Below are positions 23,174-30,274 of a DNA stretch of 42,683 bases, in pieces. Source of the DNA: PALSA-505 sp036495485 (lineage in GTDB: Bacteria; Actinomycetota; Actinomycetes; Streptosporangiales; Streptosporangiaceae); contig DASXMU010000241.1 in assembly GCA_036495485.1 (NCBI GenBank), forward strand, positions 1-42,683. Direction: 5' to 3'. A model generated the notes under the pieces. The model had not been told where the DNA came from, ran no database searches, and saw only the letters and a list, made by a program, of their open reading frames with translations. Position numbers and translations under genes: made by a program. Numbering within the stretch: the stretch's first letter is position 1; each line of letters starts with the position of its first letter.

Positions 23174-24079
23174 TCATTTACTGGCCGCCGAGTGAGCCAC
23201 GGCTAGCTCGGCGGCCAGTCCCGCGTTATCGGCGATCAGTTCCGCGTTGGCCTCCAGCGTCGCGCCGCCGGTGTGCTCGTGCAGATAGGCCAGCACGGCC
23301 GGCGTGACCGCCTGGCCGGTTGCCCCGGCCCGCTCGGCGGCCTCAAGCGCCCGCTCGGTCAGCTCATCCACGTCCAGGCTCCGGCTGGGCGGCCGCGCCA
23401 CCAGCAGCCCGCCGCCGGTCAGCTCCCAGTGCAGGCCCGCGACCCGCGCAGCCTCGTCCGCGCTGTCCACCCTGGCGGAGACCGGTGGCCCGCCGGCCGC
23501 GGAGTAGAACCGGGGCAGCGTGCCGGTGCGCCAGCCGAGCACCGGCACCCCCAGCGATTCGAGCAGCTCAGCGGTGGCCGGCACGTCGAGCAGCGACTTC
23601 GGCCCGGACGCCACGACCAGGGCCGGTGTCCTGGCGAGCTGGGCCAGATCGGCGGAGATGTCGAGCGTCCTGGCGAAGCCCCGGTGCACGCCGCCGATCC
23701 CGCCGGTGCCCATAAACCGGATCCCGGCCACCTGGCAGACGGCCAGCGTCCCACCCACGGTCGTCGCGCCGAGGTCGCCACTGACCACGCACGCGGCGAG
23801 GTCACGCGGGCCGGCCTTGCGCACGCCCGGGCCAGCGGCCAGCCGTCCCAGCACGTCCGGGCCCAGGCCCGCCCGGATCTGCCCATCCACCACGGCCACG
23901 GTCGCGGGCACCGCACCCGCTGCCCGCACCCGGCGCTCCGACTCCAGCGCCACGCCGACCCCGCGCATGCCGGGGAACCCGTGCGAGACCAGCGTGGTCT
24001 CCAGCGCCACCACCGGCCCGCCCGCGGCCAGCGCCCCGGCGACTTCGGCGGAAAGCTGCAGCACCCGTTCTCTCCCCAT
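23174..24079 (-). CDS. psuG: Pseudouridine-5'-phosphate glycosidase
   Basis: PsuG reversibly splits pseudouridine 5'-phosphate into uracil and ribose 5-phosphate by breaking a carbon-carbon glycosidic bond. The 301-aa length is typical. The family's E27-T-T-L-V-S-H-G-F-P block, V-V-D-G-Q-I-R-A-G-L, M-G-T-G-G-I-G-G-V-H-R-G and S-G-P-K161-S-L-L-D (position of the Schiff-base lysine) are all present, as is the closing T-P-A-V-L block. ATG 24079 is chosen; the same frame stays open upstream to 24520 through the PfkB gene, but as shadow sequence. The neighbouring PfkB kinase is the natural supplier of its substrate. Confidence 0.94.
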   Translation of the reverse strand: MGRERVLQLSAEVAGALAAGGPVVALETTLVSHGFPGMRGVGVALESERRVRAAGAVPATVAVVDGQIRAGLGPDVLGRLAAGPGVRKAGPRDLAACVVSGDLGATTVGGTLAVCQVAGIRFMGTGGIGGVHRGFARTLDISADLAQLARTPALVVASGPKSLLDVPATAELLESLGVPVLGWRTGTLPRFYSAAGGPPVSARVDSADEAARVAGLHWELTGGGLLVARPPSRSLDVDELTERALEAAERAGATGQAVTPAVLAYLHEHTGGATLEANAELIADNAGLAAELAVAHSAASK

Positions 24080-24879
24080 AACGGCATCGCCCCGAGCCGG
24101 CTGACCGCCCTGGCGGCGGCGTCCAGGCCCAGGTCCACCCCGCCGACCAGGAAGCCCGCGGCGAACGCGTCCCCGGCCCCGGTGCTGTCGGCCGGCTCGG
24201 CCGGGCGGGCCTGCCACAGTTTGCCGTTCACCCGGACCCCGGCGGAGCCCAGCTTCTCGATCACTATCTGCGCACTGCCGGTCCAGCCCTCGCGGGCCAG
24301 CAGGGCCGATTCTCGTTCGTTGCCCAGGATCACTTCGGGCTTGACCAGGCCAAGCAGCCGGTCCACCTCGGCCATGCCGATCTCGCGCAGCACCGAGACC
24401 GATGACAGGTCGACGCTCACCCGGCCCACCCGCCGCGCAGCCTCGAGGGCCGTCTCCCTGATCGGCGCGTCGATCAGGGAGTAGAGCGGCAGATGCAGCC
24501 GGTCGCAGCCGTGGAACCACTCCTCGTTCAGCTCGGCCGCGGACAGCAGCGGGCAGACACCGCGGTCGGTAAGCATGGTCCGCTCGCCGCCGTGCTCGGA
24601 CACCGATACCACGACCCCGGTCGAGCCGCCGGTGACCGGGCCGGCCAGGTCGACGCCGCGCCGTCGCAGATCCTCGGCGACCAGCTGCCCAGCAAGGTCG
24701 GTTGCCCGCTTGGCCACCAGCCTGGCCTGCCCACCCAAGGCGACGGCCCAGGCGGCGACGTTGGCGGCCTGGCCACCCGCCCCCACTATGGTCGACGACG
24801 GCGTGTCCGCGCCGTGCTCGCTCGACGTCGTGGTCACGACCACGACGTCGAGCAGCAGGTCACCAAGGCAGCAGAGCAA
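23419..24879 (-). CDS. PfkB-family kinase, probable pseudouridine kinase, without a proper stop
   Basis: Residues 1 to about 265 form a complete PfkB sugar/nucleoside kinase: substrate-loop G-A-G-G-Q-A-A-N-V-A near 33-42, and the catalytic D-S-T-G-A-G-D-A-F-A-A-G-F near 231-243. Beyond about 24080 the frame runs on for 660 bases inside psuG in a different frame, and the translation becomes Trp/Arg/Pro-rich and meaningless. The real C-terminus is therefore probably near 24080, with a base lost or gained (real, or a sequence error). The kinase start to psuG stop span is 1706 bases, two more than a multiple of three. It starts with TTG one base after adoK. Pseudouridine as substrate is inferred from psuG. 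Confidence 0.8.
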   Translation of the reverse strand: MLCCLGDLLLDVVVVTTTSSEHGADTPSSTIVGAGGQAANVAAWAVALGGQARLVAKRATDLAGQLVAEDLRRRGVDLAGPVTGGSTGVVVSVSEHGGERTMLTDRGVCPLLSAAELNEEWFHGCDRLHLPLYSLIDAPIRETALEAARRVGRVSVDLSSVSVLREIGMAEVDRLLGLVKPEVILGNERESALLAREGWTGSAQIVIEKLGSAGVRVNGKLWQARPAEPADSTGAGDAFAAGFLVGGVDLGLDAAARAVSRLGAMPLWGENGCCSFPPKSPGRWPRAGRWWRWRPRWSRTGSPACAGSAWRWSRSAGCGQRVRCPRPWPWWMGRSGRAWARTCWDGWPLARACARPARVTSPRAWSVATSARRPWVGRWPSARWPGSGLWAPAGSAACTGASPGRSTSPPIWPSSPGHRPWSWRPGRSRCSTCRPPLSCSNRWGCRCSAGAPARCPGSTPRPAGHRSPPGWTARTRLRGSRACTGS

Positions 24880-24880
24880 C

Positions 24881-25867
24881 TCAGGAGGGCGCGGCAGCGG
24901 CGAACAGAGCGGCCAGGTCAGTGGCGGCCTGGCTACCGTAGGCGGCCGCGAACCGGGCGGTCAGCGGCTCCGGCTTCAGCTCATACTCCTGCGGGCCAAC
25001 GGTCTCAAGCGCGCACGCCGCGATCAGGTTGCCGAGCTGGGTGGCACGCTCCAGGCCGAGGTCGCGGGCGATCGCGGCCAGGAACCCGGCGCGGAACGCG
25101 TCACCGGCACCGGTCGTCTCCTTCGGCTCCACCGCGACCGCGGGGATCAGCAGCGGCGGCTGCCCGGCCCGGTCCACCCTGGCGCCGCCCTTACCGAGCG
25201 TCGTCACCCGCACCCGGACCCGGGCGGTGATCTCCGCGGCGGTCCAGCCGGTCTTCTGCTCGGTCAGCGCCGCCTCGTACTCGTTGGCGAACAGGTAGTC
25301 AGCGCCGTCGAGCAGGGCGCGCACGTCGGTACCGTCCAGGCGGGCGACCTGCCACGATGTGTCGGTGGCGAACGCGATGCCGAGGTCGCGGCACTGGGCG
25401 GTGAAGCGCAGCATGGCCTCGGGGTCGCCGGGGCCGACCAGGATCAGGTCGATGCCGCCGGCCTGCTCGGCGATCGGCGCCAGGTCGATGGAGGAGTCCT
25501 CGGCCATCGCCCCGGTGTAGAACGACCCGATGTGGGCGCCGTGCAGGTCGGTGGTGTTGGTGAACCTGGCCGTGTGCCGCAGGGTGGACTCCCTGACCCC
25601 GCCGGTGTCCACGCCGTGCGTGATCAGCCAGGCGCGGTACTCAGCGAAGTCGCGGCCGACCGACCCCACCAGCACCGGGCGCAGGCCAAGGCAGCCCAGC
25701 CCGAACGCGATGTTCGCGGCTACCCCGCCGCGGCGGATCTCCAGGCCATCAACCAGGAAGGACAGGGCCACCTTGTCCAGCATGTCCGGCATAAGCTGCT
25801 CGGCAAAGCTGCCCGGAAAGGTCATCAGGTGATCGGTCGCGATCGACCCGGTCACGGCAATACGCAT
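24881..25867 (-). CDS. adoK: Adenosine kinase, PfkB family
   Basis: This 328-aa PfkB enzyme closely follows the mycobacterial adenosine kinase pattern: it starts R-I-A-V-T-G-S-I-A-T-D-H-L-M, has R-R-G-G-V-A-A-N-I-A-F-G-L-G, the P-G-D-P-E-A-M stretch, and the catalytic E-T-T-G-A-G-D-A-F-R-A-G-F. In mycobacteria the orthologue phosphorylates adenosine to AMP for purine salvage and lies next to an IscA-like gene, as here. A ribokinase-like activity cannot be ruled out. It is separated from the downstream kinase gene by one base, so the two are probably cotranscribed. Confidence 0.88.
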   Translation of the reverse strand: MRIAVTGSIATDHLMTFPGSFAEQLMPDMLDKVALSFLVDGLEIRRGGVAANIAFGLGCLGLRPVLVGSVGRDFAEYRAWLITHGVDTGGVRESTLRHTARFTNTTDLHGAHIGSFYTGAMAEDSSIDLAPIAEQAGGIDLILVGPGDPEAMLRFTAQCRDLGIAFATDTSWQVARLDGTDVRALLDGADYLFANEYEAALTEQKTGWTAAEITARVRVRVTTLGKGGARVDRAGQPPLLIPAVAVEPKETTGAGDAFRAGFLAAIARDLGLERATQLGNLIAACALETVGPQEYELKPEPLTARFAAAYGSQAATDLAALFAAAAPS

Positions 25868-25921
25868 AGACGCAGCACCCAGCCGTCAGGAAACCTCGGG
25901 GAAGGTAGTGGGTGGATGCTT

Positions 25922-26272
25922 CTAGTGGAACGAGTCGCCGCAGGCGCAGGAGCCGACCGCGTTCGGGTTCTCGATCGTGAAACCCTGCTTCTCGATCGTG
26001 TCCACGAAGTCGACCGTGGCGCCCATCAGGTAGGGGGCGCTCATCTTGTCCATGACGACCCCGACGTCGCCGAACTCGCGGACGACGTCACCATCGATCT
26101 CGCGCTCATCGAAGTAGAGCTGGTAACGCAGACCGGAGCAGCCACCAGGCTGGACGGCGACACGCAGCCTCAGGTCGTCCCGGCCCTCCTGGGCCAGCAG
26201 GTTGCTCACCTTGGCCGCGGCCACGTCGGTGAGGATGATTCCCTGCTGAGTGGCCTGGTCCTGCACAGTCAT
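25922..26272 (-). CDS. erpA: A-type iron-sulfur cluster carrier (ErpA/IscA family)
   Basis: A 116-aa carrier that delivers iron-sulfur clusters to apo-proteins. The three cluster cysteines are all present: Cys45 in G-G-C-S-G-L, and Cys109 and Cys111 in G-S-C-A-C-G-D-S-F. Length and pattern are typical of actinobacterial ErpA-like proteins. It lies 54 bases upstream of adoK on the same strand. The Rieske protein in this window is a possible client but there is no direct evidence of pairing. Confidence 0.94.
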   Translation of the reverse strand: MTVQDQATQQGIILTDVAAAKVSNLLAQEGRDDLRLRVAVQPGGCSGLRYQLYFDEREIDGDVVREFGDVGVVMDKMSAPYLMGATVDFVDTIEKQGFTIENPNAVGSCACGDSFH

Positions 26273-26300
26273 GTCTCGTCAGCTCCCGTGTCGGGCTGTA

Positions 26301-26318
26301 GCGCCGCTTTCACGGCGC
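26301..26318. promoter_or_regulatory. Inverted repeat upstream of erpA
   Basis: GCGCCG (26301-26306) and CGGCGC (26313-26318) form 6-bp arms around a 6-base spacer, 29 bases upstream of the erpA ATG on the minus strand. It could be a leader hairpin or an operator; no regulator can be named. Confidence 0.3.
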
Positions 26319-26364
26319 ACGATTACTTCCCTCGTGGCACAACGATATGCCGTCCCCGGTCATT

Positions 26365-26384
26365 CCGCACTGCCGGGAGTGCGG
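26365..26384 (-). terminator. Hairpin between pspAB and erpA
   Basis: CCGCACT (26365-26371) and AGTGCGG (26378-26384) make a perfect 7-bp stem with a 6-base loop, just after the pspAB stop on the minus strand. It probably ends the htpX-pspAB transcript. No T-tract follows. Confidence 0.5.
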
Positions 26385-26412
26385 TCCTTCTCACACCCGC
26401 ATCCTCACAGCG

Positions 26413-26988
26413 CTACAGGCAAGGGGCGTCCCAGACTGGGAACCAGCGGCTCAGGTCCTGCTCGATCTTGAGGTCGCCCTCGATGACGCCCTTGACCCGG
26501 ATCTCCAGCCCGTTGTCCCGGCTCTCGCGGCCGGTCGGGGCGAACGGGTAGAACGTGCCGCGCTTGAACAGGTAGACGACCGCCAGGCGGCTCTGCGGGC
26601 TGCGGAAGTTGATCAGCGAGCAGAGCAGCTGCGGGCCGAACCCGCTGTCGGCCAGCGAGGAGTTCACCGCGTGCACGTCGGTCACCAGGTCGGCGATCTG
26701 GTCGGCCGGGCGCCGCACGATCAGCCAGGTGTATCCGTAGGAGTCCCTGGACACCTCCACCGGCGGCGCGTCCTTGCCGGCGCTGATGTCGAGCAGTTCG
26801 CGGACGTCGCGCTCGATGTCCTGGAAGGCCCGGCCCTCGGCCGCGCGGAAGCAGACCGACCCGGTGCCGGTGGGCACCAGGTCAGTCGCCGCCTCCAGCG
26901 TGATCGCGGCCGAGGGCAGGGCGAACAGCGCGTCCAGGTTCGGCTGCTTCGGCTTGGTCCGGCCGAGCAGGGTGTCCAGAAGGCCCAC
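26413..26988 (-). CDS. pspAB: PspA-associated protein PspAB
   Basis: This 191-aa soluble protein starts M-G-L-L-D-T-L-L-G-R and matches the PspAB family, found beside pspA, pspAA and htpX in actinobacteria. Its biochemical role is not known; it is thought to work with PspA in membrane stress. Conserved aromatic segments (Y-G-Y-T-W-L-I-V and a C-terminal W-F-P-V-W) are visible, with no membrane helix. It starts with GTG 2 bases after the htpX stop, so it shares the htpX transcript. Confidence 0.9.
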   Translation of the reverse strand: MGLLDTLLGRTKPKQPNLDALFALPSAAITLEAATDLVPTGTGSVCFRAAEGRAFQDIERDVRELLDISAGKDAPPVEVSRDSYGYTWLIVRRPADQIADLVTDVHAVNSSLADSGFGPQLLCSLINFRSPQSRLAVVYLFKRGTFYPFAPTGRESRDNGLEIRVKGVIEGDLKIEQDLSRWFPVWDAPCL

Positions 26989-26990
26989 CG

Positions 26991-27947
26991 CTACTGGCCC
27001 AGCTGCTTGGAGATCTTGGCCAGCTCGGCCAGCCGGCGCTCGAGCGGGGGATGCGTGGAGAACACGGTGGCCAGCCCCGCGCCGGCCCGTCCCTTGGTCA
27101 GCGCCGGCGCGAAGTAGAACGCGTTCAGCGCCTCGGCAGCCCCGGACGCCCGCAGGTCCTTGGTCGGGATCTGGGCGATCGAGCCGCTCACCTTCTGCAG
27201 TGCGCTGGCCAGCTTGGATGGCTGGCCGGTGAGCAGCGCGCCGGACCGGTCGGCGGCCAGCTCACGGTATCGCGACAGCAGCCTGATCAGCAGGAAGCTG
27301 ATCGCGTAGATGATGATGCTGACCGCCATCACGGCCAGCATCATGATCGCCACCTGGCCGCCGCTGTTGTCCCGGCGGCCACGGCCGCCGCCGAACAGCT
27401 CGGAGTAGAACGCGAACCTGATCATCAGCCCGGCGATGATGGCCAGGAACGAGGCGACCGTCATCACGACCACGTCTTTGTGCGCGACGTGGGACATCTC
27501 GTGTGCCAGCACCCCCTCGAGTTCCTCACGGTCCAGCCGCCGCATGATGCCCTCGGTCACGCAGACCACGGCATGCTTGCTGCTGCGCCCGGTGGCGAAC
27601 GCGTTCGGCATGTCGGTGGGAGCGATCGCCACCACCGGCTTGGGCATGTCTGCCAGGGCGCATAGCCGGTCAACGATCCCGTGCAGTTCCGGCGCTTGCT
27701 GGGGGGTCACCACCCGGGCACCCGCAGCGCGCAAGGCGATCTTGTCGGAGAAGAAGAGCGACCCGATACCCAGCCCGAGGCCGAGCACGACCGGGAAGAA
27801 GATGATGGCATCGTTAGAGGCGTGAACAGCGCTCAGGATGCCCACGAGAGCGGCGACGAATCCGACGAAGACCAGCCCGATGAGGAACATGGTCAGGGTC
27901 ATCCGCGCCGTAAGTCCCCGATCGGGGGCGTATCGGGTGCGCGCCAT
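26991..27947 (-). CDS. htpX: HtpX-family membrane zinc protease
   Basis: HtpX degrades damaged or surplus membrane proteins. The 318-aa product has two N-terminal helices (about 16-40 and 47-66), the zinc site H149-E-M-S-H153, and two more helices after it; the third zinc ligand should be the Glu of R-E-L-A-A-D-R near the end of the fourth helix. The N-A-F-A-T-G-R segment is also conserved. Being followed by pspAB and preceded by pspAA and pspA, it belongs to the Psp cluster. A 253-base gap upstream suggests its own promoter. Confidence 0.94.
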   Translation of the reverse strand: MARTRYAPDRGLTARMTLTMFLIGLVFVGFVAALVGILSAVHASNDAIIFFPVVLGLGLGIGSLFFSDKIALRAAGARVVTPQQAPELHGIVDRLCALADMPKPVVAIAPTDMPNAFATGRSSKHAVVCVTEGIMRRLDREELEGVLAHEMSHVAHKDVVVMTVASFLAIIAGLMIRFAFYSELFGGGRGRRDNSGGQVAIMMLAVMAVSIIIYAISFLLIRLLSRYRELAADRSGALLTGQPSKLASALQKVSGSIAQIPTKDLRASGAAEALNAFYFAPALTKGRAGAGLATVFSTHPPLERRLAELAKISKQLGQ

Positions 27948-28200
27948 CGACGTGCCTTTCGTTAGCTGCCTGTGCTACGTCCCAGTCTCGCCTATCCGGC
28001 GATCTGGTCCATCCTTTGGCCAGATCTATCTAGTCACCCTGGAGGATTCCTGACCGTCCGCTGCCCATTCACTGACCAGCAGAGCAAGACCAGGACACAC
28101 GTAATAACGTGAGTCGCTGCCAGCCCGTTCCCGTTCCGCGTACAGCGTAGCTCTCTCAGCGTTTTCTCAGCCGACGCCTGCCCACCCAGCGCGACCACCT
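27948..28200. other. Gap between pspAA and htpX with a short inverted repeat
   Basis: No gene is visible in these 253 bases. CACGT (28098-28102) and ACGTG (28107-28111) form a spaced palindrome around AATA, a possible regulator site. The minus-strand AAAGG before the htpX ATG looks like its ribosome site. No promoter boxes are certain. Confidence 0.35.
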
Positions 28201-28479
28201 TTAGCCGGGGATAAGGCCCTCGTCGGTGATGAGCTTGCGGACCTCGTCCAGGGTGGCGCCCTCATGCGGGATGATCACGTCGGACGGCTCCAGGCTGTCC
28301 GCGGGCAGCGCAGTGCCCCGGGTGCGGGCACGGTCCACGAGCGCGCTGAGCGCGGCGTTCAGCGCGTCCTGGTCGTTGTGCTCCACGGCGGCTTCTAGGT
28401 CGCTGTCGAGCGCCTGCAGTTCATCGGCGACGGCATCGTCGACCCGGAACTGGCCCTCCCCCAGGATCCGGATGATCAT
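28201..28479 (-). CDS. pspAA: PspA-associated protein PspAA
   Basis: A 92-aa protein of the PspAA family, usually encoded directly after pspA in actinobacteria and many other bacteria and archaea. It has the family's M-I-I-R-I-L-G-E-G-Q-F start, an acidic helical middle (E-L-Q-A-L-D-S-D-L-E-A-A) and a P-S-D-V-I-I-P turn. It probably forms a complex with PspA. The ATG overlaps the pspA stop by 4 bases, so translation is coupled. Confidence 0.92.
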   Translation of the reverse strand: MIIRILGEGQFRVDDAVADELQALDSDLEAAVEHNDQDALNAALSALVDRARTRGTALPADSLEPSDVIIPHEGATLDEVRKLITDEGLIPG

Positions 28480-29285
28480 GCGCTCTCATCTCCCTTGGGC
28501 TCGGCGTCGGCAGCACTCGCGGCGGCAGGCTGCTGCTCAGCAGCATTCGCCTCGCCACCAGCCCCGATCTGCCGCGGCGCCTCGCCCTGGCCCAGCTCAC
28601 CCTTGAGCCGCTCGAGCTCCAGGTCGACCGAGGAACCCGCGCCCATCCGGTCCAGTTCGGCCTGGATGTCGTCGTGCGGGGTACCCGACACGTCGTCCAG
28701 GGCGCCGGAGGCGAGCAGTTCGTCGATAGCACCGGCCCGGGCCTGCATCTGGGCGGTCTTGTCCTCGGCACGCTGGATCGCCATGCCGACGTCGCCCATC
28801 TCCTCGGAGATGCCGGAGAACGCCTCGTTGATCCGGGTCTGCGCCTCAGCCGCGGTGTAGGTGGCCTTGATCGTTTCCTTCCTGGTGCGGAAGGTGTCCA
28901 CCTTCGTCTGCAGCCGCTGCGACGCGAAGGTCAGCTTCTCCTCCTCGCCCTGCAGTTGCTCGTACTGCGCCTGCAGGTCGGTGAGCTGGCCCTGCACCGA
29001 CGACCGGCGGCTGAGCGCCTCCCGGGCCAGATCCTCGCGTCCGGCGGCGAGCGCATCGCGGGCCTGCTTCTCGAGCTTGCCGGACTGCTGGTTGATCTGG
29101 TTCATCTGCAGTTCGATGCGTTTACGGGACGTGGCCACGTCCGCGACACCGCGACGAACCTTCTGCAGCATCTCGAGCTGCCTCTGGTAGGAGTAGTCCA
29201 GGGTTTCCCGGGGATCTTCCATCCGGTCCAGGGCCTTGTTCGCCTTGGACTTGAAGATAAGCGAAACCCGCTTCATCACGCTCAT
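28476..29285 (-). CDS. pspA: PspA/IM30 membrane-stress protein
   Basis: PspA forms oligomers that bind and steady the inner membrane during stress. The 269-aa protein starts with the amphipathic R-V-S-L-I-F-K-S-K-A-N-K-A-L-D helix and is almost wholly coiled coil to about residue 210, with the usual R-R-G-V-A-D-V and heptad-rich segments. The C-terminal 40 residues are Ala/Glu/Gln-rich. ATG 29285 is preferred because AAGGGG lies 12 bases before it and the start then matches the family; ATG 29306 is an alternative. Confidence 0.93.
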   Translation of the reverse strand: MSVMKRVSLIFKSKANKALDRMEDPRETLDYSYQRQLEMLQKVRRGVADVATSRKRIELQMNQINQQSGKLEKQARDALAAGREDLAREALSRRSSVQGQLTDLQAQYEQLQGEEEKLTFASQRLQTKVDTFRTRKETIKATYTAAEAQTRINEAFSGISEEMGDVGMAIQRAEDKTAQMQARAGAIDELLASGALDDVSGTPHDDIQAELDRMGAGSSVDLELERLKGELGQGEAPRQIGAGGEANAAEQQPAAASAADAEPKGDESA

Positions 29286-29478
29286 AGGCGCGTACGTCCC
29301 CTTCATGCTTACACTGCCGCCGCGCCACGTTCGCGGGTAGACCCAGACGGGCACGTCGCGGTGGAGCGTCGGTTGTTTACCGCCGGCTGGTCAAAGCCCA
29401 CCCTACGCGGTTTTCCGGGTGCGAGTCATCATCAAGGGATCACCGTGCACTCAGTGCTGACGGGCCACGCGGGACGGC

Positions 29479-29491
29479 TAAGCTGAATGCG
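29479..29491 (+). promoter_or_regulatory. Candidate leaderless promoter of the DUF3043 gene
   Basis: TAAGCT at 29479-29484 ends 6 bases before GTG 29491, with CTGACG at 29457-29462 as a -35 box after a 16-base spacer. No ribosome site precedes the start codon. Confidence 0.5.
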
Positions 29492-30111
29492 TGTTCCGAC
29501 GCCGCAACGCCGGGGCCGGCGGAGCCGTAGACGAGGTCACCGGCGGAGCTGAGCCCGGCAATTCCGAAGACCGCCCAGAGGGTGCTGGCAGTGCCTTCAC
29601 CCCGGCCAAGGGCCGGCCGACGCCCAAGCGCAGCGAGGCCGAGCGCAGGCGGCGCCAGCCCTACGTCAAGCCGGGTGACAAGGGCGGGAACCAGCAGACG
29701 AAGGCCAGGGACCGGTCGGAGCGGGCGCGCAAGTACGAGGCGATGAAGCGCGGCGAGGAATGGGCGCTCTCTCCCAGGGACAAGGGCCCGATCAAGGGGC
29801 TCACGCGTGACTACGTGGATTCGCGCCGCAGGTTCAGCGAGTACTACATGTACATCCTGATCGTGCTGCTGCTGGTGCTGTTCATCCAGAGCACTACGGT
29901 CAAGGCGTTCCTGTACCCGGTGGTGCTGCTGCTGGTCGCGATCATCGTGATCGAGGGGTTCCTCATGGCCCGGGGGGTGCGCAAGCTGGCCGCGGTGCGC
30001 TTCCCCGGCCTGAGCACCCGGGGCATCACCATGTACGCGATCATGCGGACGCTCCAGCTCAGGCGCTTCCGGCTGCCCTCCCCCAGGATCAAGCCCGGCG
30101 ACAAATTTTAA
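29491..30111 (+). CDS. DUF3043 membrane protein
   Basis: A 206-aa actinobacterial protein of the DUF3043 family. It has a long, basic, Gly/Arg/Lys-rich cytoplasmic N-terminus, which contains the K-G-R-P-T-P-K-R-S-E-A-E motif at about 40-51 and S-P-R-D-K-G-P-I-K further on. Two close membrane helices follow (about 119-133 and 136-157), then a basic tail. The function is unknown. The GTG start with a TAAGCT hexamer 6 bases before it suggests a leaderless message. It is divergent from pspA, and a series of three hairpins follows it. Confidence 0.87.
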   Translation: MFRRRNAGAGGAVDEVTGGAEPGNSEDRPEGAGSAFTPAKGRPTPKRSEAERRRRQPYVKPGDKGGNQQTKARDRSERARKYEAMKRGEEWALSPRDKGPIKGLTRDYVDSRRRFSEYYMYILIVLLLVLFIQSTTVKAFLYPVVLLLVAIIVIEGFLMARGVRKLAAVRFPGLSTRGITMYAIMRTLQLRRFRLPSPRIKPGDKF

Positions 30112-30137
30112 GCAAGCCGGGGCGGGCAGCCATGCTT

Positions 30138-30224
30138 GCCGATCTTCGATCGGCTGCGCCGTGGACCCGCAGTATTTGCCCAGGGGACGACCCCCTGGAA
30201 CCCCCGGTACCGGGCTTCGCCCGG
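30138..30224 (+). terminator. Three consecutive hairpins after the DUF3043 gene
   Basis: Three perfect stems follow each other: GCCGATC/GATCGGC (30138-30154, loop ttc), CCAGGGG/CCCCTGG (30180-30198) and CCGGGC/GCCCGG (30210-30224, loop ttc). They lie between the DUF3043 gene and the aldo/keto reductase gene and probably stop readthrough. The middle one belongs to the dispersed repeat at 30172-30205. Confidence 0.6.
30172..30205 (-). repeat. Dispersed intergenic hairpin repeat, copy B
   Basis: Read on the minus strand, it begins GGGGGTTCC, contains a G-run/C-run hairpin and ends GGGCAAATA, closely matching copy A at 18470-18505. The arms differ but stay complementary, which points to selection for the fold. 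Confidence 0.65.
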
Positions 30225-30260
30225 CGGCAAATTCTTGAGCGGCACTAATAGCCCGGCCAC

Positions 30261-30274
30261 TAGGGTGAGCGCCG
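30261..30274 (+). promoter_or_regulatory. Candidate leaderless promoter of the aldo/keto reductase gene
   Basis: TAGGGT at 30261-30266 ends 7 bases before GTG 30274. The spacing matches the other candidate leaderless starts in this window. The -35 box is not convincing. Confidence 0.4.

Noticed and set aside
26347..26460. Short plus-strand frame with a Cys-x-x-Cys pair
   Set aside because: It continues as the antisense of pspAB and lacks a ribosome site, so it is not supported as a gene.
24575..26551. 658-codon plus-strand frame across adoK and erpA
   Set aside because: It is antisense to two clear genes and shows no family motif.
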